From the NCBI GenBank assembly GCA_914767715.1, contig OU612069.1, forward strand, positions 8,742,001 through 8,806,000: a DNA stretch of 64,000 nucleotides, written 5' to 3'. A program made the translations under genes and the position numbers. The DNA comes from Membranipora membranacea (taxonomy: Eukaryota > Bryozoa > Gymnolaemata > Cheilostomatida > Membraniporidae). The notes under the pieces are model-generated. The model saw only the letters and a program-made list of their open reading frames with translations. It was not told where the DNA came from and did no database searches. Positions 14,101-29,100 of this stretch are shown piece by piece (the stretch's first letter is position 1; each line of letters opens with the position of its first letter).

Positions 14101-17100
14101 CCAATCCTTTCACCGATGCATGACCTCGCTATTATGAATTATTGACGGTGATAATTTCTAATAAAAACAATCGATGAAGGTGTCATAATATAGTTAGTTT
14201 CATAATCACCATAATTGCTGCAATAACTCTTCAAAATTGAGCAGGTTTAACTGTCACTTAGGCATAAAGCACCTGAAATTAATGGTCACAGGAAATTACA
14301 CTGACATGTCATGCTGAAGGGTCTGTTTGTGGATTATATACATTTATAGCTATTCACAGATATTCAGGAAATTGCCAAAACAAGGAGAAACATGTCACTT
14401 GATGGGTTGCAATGGCCAGAGTAACCTCACAGTATGCGTTCTTATGGTAATGTGTACACCTGAGAGCCTTGGGGGGCTATACTTGCAGAATGATCTACTA
14501 AGAAATGCCCTCCCAATGTAACAAGTTTGCTCCCTCTGCCACCACAGAGGGAGCAAACTTGTTCCAGGCCCACGCTCCGTCTTACAGTGACAATAGCCAC
14601 AACAATATAGTTTGTATATAATCTGTCACAGGAAATCTATCAAGCACACACCAGTCTCAGCGCCAGATTGCGTTTACCTAATCACCATAGATTAGAGCCA
14701 ATTTCTACCCCATTAGCCTATCACAATCTTTCGTAATTTGCCATGCAATCTTTAAATACTCCAAATTATTGAGGGAAGGCAATTAGCAATCCAGATCAAT
14801 TGAACCCCAAACAGCTAGAAATGGTTGACACTATGCTCAAAACCCAACTGTTACCCTAGAAGAGTAGAAATCTGCCTGCGAAAAAGTTGTCACATGCTTG
14901 AAATATGTAACTCACCCTCCTTACATCATTAGACTCCCACCTCAGCTAGCCAAATTTAAGTACTGGCTTACTCCCAAACTAACTATCTAACTTTAGCTAA
15001 CATTTACTCCTCTTGGTTAGGTTGGAAGTCCTTAGCCTATTCTTAGGTAATCGAACACATGGAAAGTCATCAGCCTTATTAGAGGTGCTGTGCTGCCTAA
15101 TGCTAACCAGTAATATTACTTTAACAATCCCCTTATCAAATTTAGACCAGCAATTTACATACAGCTCCTATTTTTTACTTATATGGATAGCTGTTTTGCT
15201 TGATGGACTTTTTTAACTTCTGATGACAACAATCCATTGAATGTAAATATTCCTGGATAGAAAGTTTGCAAGGCATATGTTATATCAATATTTCCTTAGA
15301 TCTTCGCCTCACCCACAAAAGCTCTATGTAGGCTCGAAATTATAGTTAGTACATACATACATACAAAGATCATAATGTGAAAAAGCACTTGTATCAGAAG
15401 TCTACATTCCGACAAAGTTTTCTCTTATATCATGTGTATAACTTTGACCCTGCTGACCTTTTTCCTTATCAGCTCCCTGCTGTGAACATCCGCCAAACAT
15501 TTACCGACTTGCATCAAACTTAATAATGTACCGAACCAGTTAAATGATAAGAAAAGATTAATTCATCAAAAAGCGGATAATGTTTTACTCAACACAGCAA
15601 CACCCACCATGAATGTATGGATTCTGAATCTTTCCGGTTATCGGAGTAAGAATAGAGCCAGTTGACTGATCACTGAAATCATCCTTAGCCCGCATTAGGT
15701 TTGGTTTTTCTCACATTTATGTCCAAGTTTACAGGCGGACTACAGATACAAACGCAGGCTGCTGCCCAGTGTAATGTCTTAAAAAACAAATACAGTTCCT
15801 CTTCCTCTGTAGAATCGGAAGTAATCTAATTTGTTCTAAATCTGCCTTCTCACAATTAAATGAGAAAAGAGTCGAAATGTATGTTGTAATGTTTGCATCA
15901 GATTCTTTCATACATGTGATATGGACTGACCGTTCAAACTTTAGGTTGCATGAATGTAGCGTTTGCTTCTATTTTGTTTCATGTTTTCTATTTATCAGAT
16001 TACCTGCAGCTCTCAGGAAGGATATGTTTCTCAGTCTAACCTGATTTCTTCACAACCTGGATTTGTAGTTATCTTCCCTGCTCTTATAAGTATTCTCTCT
16101 GAACTGAAAGTATCCAGTGTGTGCTTATATAACTCTCACCAACATACTCAGGTTAGTTGCTCACTCCACCGATGAACTTATCATTAGCACAGAAGTTATA
16201 CTACCATTTTTATAAAGCAGACAACTCACTCAATCAACGGATTTCATGTCTTTCTTATTTTCGGTGAATGAAGCTGCTGTTCTTTCTGAAAGCCTACCCT
16301 GACAGACTGTATCCAGCTGGCTTTCAATCAGATCCGTATAAGGACCTGCAGCAGTGCCGATCCTCTCTAAACCATCAGCCAATCTATGTTCTCATTATCC
16401 TCGTCGATCCATGGTGGATTGTGGCATTTAGAAATGCTAATTTAATGCACATGTTATATTAACAGTGGTATTTTTACATTTATAGGATGTGAGCGCATTG
16501 TTGAGTTTGATGACGTCTCAGGGTGTCAGCGTGTCACTACAGAACCTGGATCACAGCTGTACTCCCTCATCTTCTCAGGTATTGTCCCCCCTGGTATCAA
16601 ATAATACACTCCACAGATTGAACTCCATATCTGGAATAGCGTAATTGACTTTCTTTTGCCAAACAAAGGGCTCGCACAAATAGCAAGCCTCTAGTAGCAT
16701 TCTAGAAAAGCCAAAATCATCGACACTGAAGGCAATTTTCCACTGTTTGCAGTTTTGTAAACAATACAATTTCCCAGACAATATTATTCATGGTAGAAAG
16801 GACAGCCAGCCGATCAGATCAATGGTAGATCAGCTCCGGAGTTGAGTGTTCCAGCTGTATAAGGTTTTGTTAATATTTCTGTTCCATGAAAAGAACTTAA
16901 AGAACTTAATTCAGTGATCCCACACCGTCTCAGCCTATGTCGGAGCCTGAATCCTAACCTCCACACCACCCTGCCATCAGACAGTGCATTGGTTGATCGC
17001 CGGGTTATGTTGCAGGTACAGATTTTGCTAGATGAACAATCTCTCTGTGACTCGCTTGCCTCCAGACATGAGAAGACAACTGTATTTATATTACTGACTG

Positions 17101-20100
17101 TTATTGAAAAATCCATCACATCGATGTGCCAGAAATCTGCGGATACAAAGTTGTTTATCCTTAGACCGCAACACAAGACAAACTTTGAGGTTGGCAGACA
17201 ATTGTACATTCTTATTCTTTAAAAACTCAGATTTCAATCATTGTTAACTTGATTGGTTATTAGAGCGGCTCCAGAAATGGCTGCCTGACTCATGGATCTA
17301 AAGGACAATTCCTAACTTACATCTGTCTTACCTCTGTTGTCAAACTCCAGTCACAGAACAAATCAAAGTTACATACAGATTTTGACTACACCAATTTTTA
17401 CAGTGTTCAGATTTATTTTAGCTTTGTCCAACAGATTTTTCCAGGTCTTAATAATTATATAAGCAAGGAGTAACAGACGTGGGGACTCCTCAGTTACTGC
17501 TTACTATAAGCTTACCTTTACCCAACTATTTATCTGTGGCTCTTGACATGACGTAACATTCATAACCACAACAATCTCTTCAACTTTTGTGTTTATTTCA
17601 GCTTCTGTCAGAGTTATCCTCTCGGATGGAGCCTGCCTTGCTGAGTATCGCTGACACACAACAGGCTGTATATGAGGCAGCGTGTAGCTATGACTCTATG
17701 ATGTCAGCACTGTATGCTCTCAATCAAACTACAAGTAGTGATGGGATTGTCAACTACATACACAACAATCCTAGTCTAGTGAGTGCTAACAACTATTCCT
17801 TTTAATAAGAAAATATTCCGTTTGAGGATGTAGAAGTAAAGTTTTAACCCTGTGCCAATCACTTACTTTGATTTTTATGGAGAAGACTTAACTCCTTGTC
17901 TAGTCTGAGTGCTCATACTGTTGCAATGGGAGTTGGTGGCAATGGATTATAAACCACACATTTCTCAGTGAAATTTCACTATTAGCCACTCATTTCCACT
18001 CAGTGAAATGAGTGGAAACGAGTGGTCGATAGTAAAATGCCACTTACTCGCATTGCAACAGTCTGAGCTCTTAAATTACTCCATGTCCAGTGATAGTCCT
18101 AACTAATAACTGACAAATGAAGACACATGCCATAGGTCTGGTAGATCAATACATCTGATTCTGCATGCTAGCCCAATATCAGGAGGGATAACTCTGTAAA
18201 ATGACATGCGGTGGCAATATACGGTATAACTATTACATTTCTCAAATATACCTTAAAAGGGGTCATATTTTAATATTGGGTTGCAAGTCAGAGTAAAATG
18301 AATAATTGCGGGAAAATCTCAAAACTCGTCGCCACCATTATAAACCGCTATAAAATACTCTTTCCCGGCAAGACAGACACGACAAACAAACTGACTATTT
18401 TTAAAATCAATAACAGGAAGTCACCAACAAAACCCACAGTAGTATATTAGAGGCTAAGTCTTCTCTGAGTCTAAGACTGTAGCCACATGTCTCTTGGTGT
18501 GAGGATAGGGCGCCACACCCCCTCCCCGTCCATGGTAAGACGAAAATAGCAAAATACTTATTTAGCAGTAAGATCTGTTTAGTATTAATATATGCCAAAG
18601 TTTGGCAGCAATAAATCATAACAAAATGGATAGCAGAGTCGAAATTTTGTCAACTTAATCTAAATGTAATTGAGTACCCTTTATGGTTTGAGAAAAATAA
18701 TGTAAATCATACAAGAGATTTACCGAATAAATACATAATGAAATGACAAGTTATGGAAGTTTGATGTTTGAAATAGTTCAAGCCTGTACTGTCACATTCG
18801 CTTGTTTACTGCCTATAACCATGAGATCCTAGCATTAATACAATATTGCACATAGAGAGAGGGGACTCTGTGACAATGACAATCTGAGTGACCTGATTAC
18901 TAATATGAGGTGTTAAAACAGGCAGACAGCCAGCAGGTAGCTAGAGTCTTTTGACGGGCAATAAGGTCACAAGGTCTGTGATTGGGACCGAAGGGGGAGG
19001 CTTGCAGTATCTGTCCGTTTATAAACTGTTGCAGGGGCTCAGACACCTAATGTTTGAAGAAATGTAAAAGTCTCATAGTCAAGCCCGTACCAACACATCC
19101 GCTCTCTAGCAGAGACCAGCTCTGTAAACATCCGCCCAAATGAATGTGCAAGATGTGCAAGATTAACAGAATGAAAGATTTTATGTTGGTCATGTACAAG
19201 GAGATATTCTACTGATGGAAGCTCACACCCCTAATCCCCTCCTTTCTCGTGTCACTGACCGGAGAGAGCCAATATATTAAAGGACAATGCGGACATGGCT
19301 CTGCAATTTGACTTACCCAGCTGAATGCGAAAAACCTGTTTACCCACGGCAGTGATTTACCTTACGGCAAGATTAAACAAACCTTAGGCTCTGCGGTTGA
19401 AAAGTGATTGAAATGTAGGATGTATTAAGGAAATAATTTAAACTGATGACGCAATTGAGATGGATGATCGTGTTTAAGTGAAACTCATTGATTGAAATTT
19501 ACAGCAGATATTAGCCAAATACACCCTGATTTAGTGATATGTGATGTTGTTGAATGCCATCAAGAAAAACGGTAAAATACCGAATTACTCATTTCTTGAT
19601 AAGCAATCTCATAAAAAAACCATTTCTGCCTCTCATCCCGAATGTGGCAAAATGTCTGTGCAACCAAAAACCTGACATTTGCATCCTCCTTGATCGATTC
19701 ACTCAACAAGCATTTGCTGCTAAATTCAAGCTCGTAAGCTCTGACAACATCTGTCCGGCCTGACCGCAGTGGGACTTTTTATAGGCCATTTGTTGCTGGC
19801 TTGGTGCTCATCTGTTCTTTCAAACCTGTAGCTGTACATCAGGTGTCCGTGGGTCAGATCAAGCTCCTTTTTTAGAACTGAGGCATTCTCAGTCGCTCTA
19901 ACTCAGCTACAGCACAATTTCAAAACTTAGAGTGAAACCCTTTTAGGCTTTAATTTATTATCATTGAGTGAACCGGCTAAAATATTGCTGCAGAATTAAA
20001 TAATTAACAGATTTCAATTAGCAGAAAATCATAGTAATAAATATGATGTGATTGATGGAAAGAGTGATTTTACCATCAACCCAATCACCATTAGCCTAAT

Positions 20101-23100
20101 AGTAAAATTCTTAAGTTAGTGAAAACCTTTTGTAGTTTGAAGCGTTGAGTCAGAGATTGGTATAAATCATAAATAGTTGTGCACCATGTGTTTACACAAC
20201 CTGCATGCAACAGAATTATCTGTCTTGAGTACTAGGGGTGCCAGCACCTGTATTCTAGAGGGGGAAACTTTCCCTTCCTTGGAAACTGAGACTTTGTCAT
20301 GCTTGGTTAGTACCGATGCACACCGACAGATGCTGTCACACAGCTTAGACGGTTCAACGAACTGACCAGACACAGATAAGATTACTTTAAATAGTTTTTA
20401 GTTTACGAGATTGATGTTCAACAACAAAAATCTGAATCATGGATTAAGTAGCTATTTAAGGTATATCTCCAGTTATCGAATCATGCATATGACTATTTCA
20501 GAAAGAATTCTCACTTCTTTAGGTCTGTTTAATCTTGCTACACGTCTGTTGCAAGCAATTTAATGTTTTTCAACTCCCTACCACAAAAAATTTGATTACC
20601 TCATTCACACACAAACAATCGAAGGTTGAAAAGGTCGATCTGCAGTTGTGACATAAATGAGAATTGATTGAGGTCAATATTGAGATAATAATTTATGAAA
20701 ATGAGTAGCAAGTAAAAAAAGAAAATAAAAGAGATGGTTGGTTTTGTAAACGGAGAAATGCCATCATGGTGATAACATTACTATAACTCTATGAGAGTTA
20801 CAAAGACAATTCCGGATTCCGGTCAGGTCATGTAAAAACACAAAGTCAAGAGATTCTGTATAAAATGTGGGAATTCTGCAAGAATGACATTGCAGGAATT
20901 GGTCAACACCAATGGTTACCGTGGCCAGCAGACCATCAACAAAGTTTACCATAATCCCTTTGCCTATGCATTCAAAAGATCATTCAAGCGCGTCGTATTT
21001 TCTTCATTCATCTCATCAATCACGATGCTCACCATTCATGGCATTCTTCAACGGGCAGAGCTTCTGTTCGGATCTGTGCAAAAAAAATTTCTTCTTCTGT
21101 TTTCTAACTTGCTCCGTGATACATTGATGATCCACTCAACACTCATCAGCTGCTCAATCATCTTGTGATTTCAACACATTGCTTCAATTCATACTAAACC
21201 TGCCTAATTTCTATTGGATTATTTTACTGTCGTTGAATCACAGTTTCTTCCCGCACGGTGAGTTTTCAACTATCTAGTTTTCATCGCAGGTTCAGCATCG
21301 AAGAGCCATCACAACACTCTTAACATTTTTTCCAGATGAAATTTGTACCCCAAAAGATTGGTCAAATGGCTTACACTCTACTCTTGACCCTATAAGCTTA
21401 TGCAACATCTTACTTATACAGTTGAGAGCCATTAAAATCTCTGCAATTTTCTTTTTACTCGGTAAGTTAATCAAACCTGAGTCAAAATTTAAATATCTGA
21501 GAGTATCGACACCCCTATCATCATTCAAACTTCCAACATGTGCTGTCATTTCTCTAAATCTCAAAGTTCGAAAGAACGGCGAGGCCTGCTTTTGAGTCAT
21601 GCCATCTAACCATACACTTCAGGCCTAGTACATTACATAAAATGTGTCACAAAAAAAAATTCCCACCTAGATCATGGAAATGAATATCCAATCTCATAAA
21701 AAGCCCTTTTATTTCATTCAAAATTGTTATTTTCAAGTGTATTTGAATAAAAAATTATGCACATAACTCACCAGCAAAAAATAGAGTACTCCACCTTACA
21801 CCGGGTGACCCCAAACAAACAAGGAGTGAACCTAGACAGGGGGATACAAATGCTACATCAAGCTTGCTTCAACGTTTGTGAGAGGGCAGTCAAATCGACT
21901 ATTCTGATCAATGATAGATTGGTCGCCTAACCAATGCATTGTAGCAATGTAATGCTTCTAGAATTGGAACATGTATTGAAATTTAAATATAAGGGAAGCG
22001 AAAGTGACCAGGGTTTAACCGCTGGATCCACCTTCGCTTGAATTGTCTGATTCAAGGTGTCACAAACAAATCAGGGTAGACAGGCATTACGTCAATCAAA
22101 AGCCAATGCCCTGAGAATGCCTTGTCATCGTCAGTAGCAGTTTGTTCCTTTTCTAAAAAAAGACCACAAAGAGTTTTACCCTTGCATCGAGAACAACAAA
22201 CTCAAACGATTTTCTTCAACAGTTTTTTGTTATTGTGACACAAACTGTCTGATCAATTTGGATAAGTTTACTCAAATTGGTGTTTTTGCGCGCGAGCGAT
22301 ACTAATATCTTATTTCTGGATATTTATACAATCAATGTGGTGTGTGGGATCTACCACTGATCACCCATAATCCCTCTCTCCGTATCCTGCTCACTGACAC
22401 ACCTTGAGTAAGTGTGACGACTTACTTCTTTGTCTTCAGTCACAATCAAAATGTTGCAACGCTCCCTCCGTTAATTATCACTATAAGCAGAGTTTTTTTT
22501 TGCAAAGCAATCCATACAGGCATTAATATATTGTATATGGCAGGGCAAAACATGGCAGTTGAAGTTTATTGAAGACAAAGCATGTTTTTTGAGCTTGTCC
22601 ATATATTCAGCTTATAAACCTACGATTTGGCAAGCAAGTAACCAAAGTATTTCATCTTTGTCTTCAGTCACAATCAGAAGGTTACAATGCTCCGTTAATT
22701 ATCACTAAATGAGCAGAGGTTTTTGTTTTGCATTGACCCAACAGTCGCGAAAAAATAATATATTGCAATGCAGAAAATTATAATAGATTTCTAAGGCATA
22801 CAAGTGTATAAAAAACAGAGCATGCTCAAATATTCAGATTATACATAACTTGCAAGGAAACAACAGTATTTCGCCTTATGGTTACTAAAGGGTTGGATCG
22901 CATTTTCAGATAAATGGGGGAGAAAGTTGTTTTTCTGTCAGCAGATGTTTATCACGGCGTGGTGAACAGAGAGTGGAATCATGCATAATTAAGCTCGGGT
23001 CATAACACTCAAACACAATCCCCATTTAGATAATGCGATACCATCTTAGCCCCAGTTGTTCAAGCCTTACATACATTGTTAACCACTTTCTCTCAAGGAC

Positions 23101-26100
23101 TACAGTTTTAGTTTTTAGAACTCTGATGCTTTCAGTGAATGAGTTAAGTTTTCTGGGACCGCATGTCTGCCAGGAAAAGTGAAAGTCCCCATTAAGTGGA
23201 AAAGAGCATAATTGTTGAATGTAGCAGAGCTCTTGATCATTATCTAATGATCAAAGAATTCGGACCCTTGTAAGTCTTAACCTGCAACGAAGGAATGTAA
23301 AAAATATCTTCTTAGTGCAAAACATTGTCAAGCAAACTCTTGATAAATGGTCGCTGCTCACCATCAAGTTATCAATAAGATTGAATACTTTACTTGCAAA
23401 AAATAGTTAATTTATATGCAAACCTCCAGTACTATTTCGACTTCAACAGAAATCTAAGGTAGATTGATTTCAAAACGAAAAATGGAGGTTTTCTCATGAT
23501 GTTTCATGAATGTTAGGGCGTGATGTCATCTTTCAGCAAGTTGCCATCGAGAACCTGTCTAGGGAAGATACATTGAATGAATGATTGGTTATAATTCCCA
23601 GAACCATCAAAAAGTTGGATAGCTGTTCTTAAATAAACAAACAAGTTTCATACACATACCTAACTTGATTAGAAAGCCTACACAAATTGAAAGGAGGAAT
23701 AATTATGAATACTGCAATCATAGTGTATATCATCAGAGTATCAAATCATAGAGTATAAATCACTTCTATGATTGCAATAGAACCAGCAGGTATTTGTCCT
23801 TATGATGTTTCGCCACCTGCTGTGTATTACACCTGAGACGCAGCCCCACCTTCTAATCAAGATTCCAGCTGAGCTCTCTAATTGTCTAGCCATCCCTCAT
23901 TCCCTGTCATTAGTTATCCCATCACAATGGACCAACAGTGCAAAGAAATATTAAGCCCTCTTCAACAAAACAATGCCTGCAGCAAAAATGAAACAATTTT
24001 TTCTCTCCTAATGATTGCGGTGTTCTTTGTTGTGTAAGTGGTGGGTTGGGTGATTACAAACCATAAATACAACATTTATAACCTGAAGGTTAATCTGTAC
24101 AAAGACTGATTTATCTAGCAATCTTGTTTAACTATGGTTCTTCTGTTGTGCGGCAGGATGCAGGAAAAGGTTGAGAATAGACATTTGAAAACATCACAGG
24201 GTAGGGGGTAGTCTCTTATTCTACAAAACAGCTATAGTGATAGGGAGACATGGTGGAACCTTTGGAAAGTAATTTTCCATTGCATTAAAAAAATATCAGC
24301 AGAAATTCTAAGGATTGTAGAGATCACAACGGATCCGTTTGTAAGAATTCTCAGCAGTTTTTCTAATGATGATTGTAGACATCGGAGCTGATAAGCCAGG
24401 ACGGAGATGATATACCAGTACTAATCATCTCAGTCACTCCTCTCGCTGACGCTGACGGAGTCTCAACAACAGAAGAGAGAGTTATCGGTGTCTGGAGTCC
24501 AGCTAACATCATGTCTAAACTTAACTTGACAGGTTAGATTTCTTTCATTAACCTTTCTCACACTGACATCGAGACTACACTCTTAACATTACTGTATCTC
24601 TGATCGTTAGAGTCAATTTAGTATCAGTACCTAACATTTACCCATCCCTACTTACTAAAATCGACATAGGGTCGTCACACCAACTTCCTTGGATGGTACT
24701 CATACTATGTGAATGATTTTACTTTCTATCGTTCAGAGATATACATGCAATAGTATATCAGTGATCCGTGTGAAGCCTTCTTTCATTTATTTCATTTTTA
24801 TTTTAGTCTTATATTCGATCATTTGATGAAAGGAATTTGAAGATTTTGATAATAATTAGTAACCTGCAAATTCTCATCCTACAAAGTATACTTTAACTAT
24901 AAATCCTTGTGAATAGTACGATTGCACTGGCACAACCCACAAACCCCAGACTAGCCAATTAAACAGTTTCACACCAAAACCTACATCTTATTTATCTCAA
25001 CATTCATTACGGTAGTGGCTTATATCACAGAATGCGGATGGATAACTTGATATATCCTTACTCTGTGATAGCATCTCATCAAATGTGGCTTACCAACATT
25101 GTGAAAAGCACGATTGCACTGGTACATCCCACAACCCCCCAGACTAGACAATTAAACAGTTTCACACCAAAGCCTAAATAATTACTTATCTCATTGTTCA
25201 TTAGCGTAATGGATATGTTCACAGAATGCAGATGGAAATGTCCTTAGTCTGTGATAGTATCTCATTAGGTGAGCGAAATTGTGTGGCTTACCAATAATAT
25301 AGTAAAATTTATGAAGCCAGCTGAATTTGTAATTGCCTGTCTATGAGTTGGCAGTGTTGATAAACGATTTCGGCTATACTACAGACGTTTGAAATTGAAA
25401 AAAGGACTCTAGCTCCTACAGACGTGGTCACAGAAATTCTTGATTACAGTAATTGACCACGGCAATTATGAGTTCTGATGAGGTGGGAACAAGATTGGTA
25501 AATATAAATTCTGATATTGTAGTTGTACTTTCATACATAAAAACAGGAACATACACTATCCCTAATCTGTGAAATAAATTAGCAGTATTTTGGTAGGATT
25601 CAGTTCTATTTAAAACTGCAGATTATGAAAGTAGATGATAAGCCCTTCACCAATGCATGCCAGGATTACGATATGATTGTAAAGAAACACGAAAAGCTAA
25701 AAATGTCTGTTGCCTACATCAATAATGAATCAAGATAAGGATTAAGATTGTTTATCAAAAAAGCAGAGAATGACTAGAGTTTTCCACCTGCAGTTTAACA
25801 CAGGTCTAATAATTAGGGTGTGGTTCTACTGTGCACAAAGGTTGTAGACAGGGCCGTAGTGTAGAACAAATGGTAGGGGAAGCAAAAGTCCGTGGCGAGT
25901 CCAAAGCATCACCAGTAAGCTCCTCCCCGAGCAATTTAAGGTATATAATAAGCAAATGGAAATCCAAGATGAGCTGATTCTCGCATAGATTTTGCAATAA
26001 TAGTATTTTGAGACCACTGTATTTAGCTTTCTAGGGGAGGCAGTGCCGCCCTGCTTCCCCTAAAACTACGGGCCTGGTAGATATTAAGATGTGTGTAAGT

Positions 26101-29100
26101 GTGTGAAACGCACCAAACCTGTTTGAAAAAGGAACATTTAGATTCGAATCAGGTGCAGAACCATTAACCCTTTGTACTGTATCAGTTATGTTGTCGCACA
26201 CTACACAATGCTTCTGTGTGCGTCTAACCGCATAATCGACCACATTGAGTGCTTAAATAAGGGAAATATTACATTAAATACAATATAATCTTCATTCCGA
26301 TTCCGTGTAAAACTAACAGGATACGGGTTCAATGGCGGTGTGAAGTGGCAGGATCCTGACAAGGATTAATGCCAGATCCAAACCACATTACACTTGTTTA
26401 CCTGATTGTGTTGTTATCTTCAGGACTGCAGGCCCGTAGTTTTAGGGGAGGCAGCCTCCCCAAGAAAGCTAAAAAGAGTGGCCTAAAAACACTATAATTG
26501 AATAATCCATATCAGAATCAGACTTCCATTTGCTAATAATATGCCTTGAATTGTTCAGGGAGGAGCTTACAGCATCCCTCCCGGCAATGCTTCGGACTCG
26601 CCTCGGGCTTTTGCCTCCCCTACCATTTTTTTCTAAACTACGGCCCTCAAGAGTGTTGTACTTGTTGGCTGAACAGAAGAAATCTTTTAGCATTTGAAGG
26701 TAACAAAAAGTAAACTCTTTTGCTTACATTTTCCTATTGCTCAACATGATCATAGTGACATTTCATATAAAAATAAAAAAATGATGACTTCATAAACCAC
26801 AGGTGCTAGGATACTCCCTGAGACTGAGAGCTTTATTATCATTAAGAATTTTCTCAAAGATCTAGGTGTTTAGGATACAGTGTGCCATAACAGCTTATGA
26901 ATTTCTGAGAATTTTAAAGTTTTTAAGTTTAGAAGTTTGCGTAGTGCCATTTTTTAGAAATCCATCCTAATTACTAGGTTAATTATATTTTAGGATGATT
27001 TGCAGATCTACTGCCAATCATCTTTTTCTCACGATCATTTTTCAAATCAGATGAGAGGCTCAAAATAGCACTTTCCCAACAGATTAGTCAACTCTGCACT
27101 GCAAAATTATTGCATGCAGTAGTGCTAGATATCGTTGATTAGGCTTGCGAAAATCCAAAATGTATCCAAATTCTACACGCTTTTGGTTTTGATCATATCA
27201 TATCAAGTTTAAAACACCTAAAAAATGCTGTGGTCAAAATTCCATGCTCAGTCAAGTCTCAAATCTCTAGCAGTCATAAAACTGTTTATTAAGTGACAGC
27301 TCAGTCTGCAACCACGTCACCATGGCAACGGGGAAAGTATTTATATCGTTGCTTTGACTCATGAATAAAATGGCTGTGTCATCATCAGTGTTGTTACTCC
27401 ACAAGGTTACATGCCTGAGACAATCTCCTCTATCTTTATGGTAACCAAGAATGCGAAAGATTTGATGTGGAGGAAAAATAGCATAGTTTTGGCAAAAATT
27501 AAAATGAAATTCACCTCAAGGTGTGTGAAATTGATGCAATTTATTTTGATGGTGGTCAGGAATTAGAGAGATGAATTTATTGAATGGCCAATCAAATTTG
27601 ATTTTGCACTGCCTGAATTATACAGGTGCACAGGCAATATGCCTTGGGCTTACGCAGCCCAAACCCAGCCAAAAAACCATCGCATGTCATTGGAAGGGAA
27701 AAATCTAGAGGAGCACATTTTAACTGCCTATATCTCAACAAGTTATGTGCATTCATCTGGTCAACTTCCCACAATGAGAGATACTGATGAATAAATGTGA
27801 AAGTTTGAAGGAGATGTAGGTCCAGGAATAAATAGTCTGTAGACCAAGTTAGTATAGTAGTATAACAACCTAATATAAATCTTTATAATATAATATTTAT
27901 CCCATGATGCCTGATGACTGGTGAATCATTTTAAATCTTTGTTTTACAGAGTCAATGCGGGCCGATGTTGAGGCCATATCTGAGGGTGGGAATTCTACCA
28001 TGACTACTTCTGCGTATGACCTGAGTGATTACGACAGGCACCTCGTAGCTTTGGGAGTTATGTCTTCATTTGCATTCATGGGAATCATCTACTCAGCTGC
28101 TCTGGTAGCTTTTAACTGCAGGAAAGGAAAAGACAGGTACTGCAAATTGGTTATTAGCTTGCATGTATCCTAGAAGCGTAAAGTATTTGCAGGAGGAAAA
28201 AGCTCCATTTTTCATGCAAACTTGTCATAGTAGAATTAATGGTCAGGCTGTCAGCTAACATTTACTCAGCTTTATTTCTTTTAAACACGCCCAACTTGTT
28301 CAGTGAAATTTGATGCTAGCTAACAAAAAACCACCCCCCCCAAACGCCCCCCCAAACTAGCCGAACTGTTTGGATTCTTGCTCTTCTAGGGTATTGTAAT
28401 CACCACTGTGTATTTTGACAGTCAAGTTTGATTTATAAGACAGATTAGTTGGAATATAAACCTTTTTCCCATGGCAAATATTTGTTCAAGTTATAATTGT
28501 TTTTTTCTTAATACCCACTGATCCATGAACACCTTCAAGAGCTTGTTTTGATGTTGACTACCTATTACTCTGTCTGCCCTTTGCCACCAACACTGCAGTG
28601 GAGCAGGATGCTTTATGTCGGCTAACAGTAGTTTAAAAGTAGTGTTAATGAGTTGTTAACCCATTTCCTTGAAGATCTCGTTCTCACCTTCTTTTTTCGA
28701 GCCCCTCTCCCATCTCTTGCCCCCCACTCGGTTCACAGAAATGTATTAGTTAATATCACGTCATGTAACTTTGTCCTCTATTACAGGATTATAAAACTGA
28801 CGAGCCCAAATATAAACTTGGTAACCTGTGCTGGTTGTGTGCTCAGTTTGTTATGTATACCGCTATTGGGCATTGAGCGACCAATCACAAGTGATCTTAA
28901 ATTCATCAGCAGTTTACAGCAGGTTGGTCTAACAAACATGCTGTTGAATCTTTGCAGTTTTGCATTTTCCTTGAAAAATTCCATATTCAAATATAAAGCC
29001 AAGTTGACGTCAACGGAATAATCAAAATTTGAGAAATGTTATTTGAGAGAACTCATTATCGATTTCAATTTGCATTTTGGCACAATAAAGGCAGATCAAT

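Larger units (their letters stand above)
13669..15998 (+). other. Receptor intron 3 (2.3 kb)
   Basis: Holds one 5-bp-TSD element (13872-14079), a perfect-looking hairpin at 14519-14567 and an AGCTAACATTTACTCC-type repeat near 14935-15015. No coding sequence seen. Confidence 0.55.
24533..27949 (+). other. Receptor intron 8 (3.4 kb)
   Basis: Carries a CACTGA-type miniature element 28 nt after the splice donor (24561-24763) and two oppositely oriented 5-bp-TSD elements (25849-26076, 26429-26648). No exon recognised. Confidence 0.55.

Noticed and set aside
16914-17015. Upstream extension of receptor exon 6 within the same open frame
   Set aside because: An acceptor before it would bring the ligand domain a stretch unlike any class C receptor; the ttgcag acceptor at 17015 keeps phase and family alignment.
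21292-21600. 102-codon frame on the minus strand in receptor intron 7, with a 94-codon plus-strand frame at 20884-21168
   Set aside because: Neither has a motif I recognise; they could be relics of a mobile element but nothing in them proves it.
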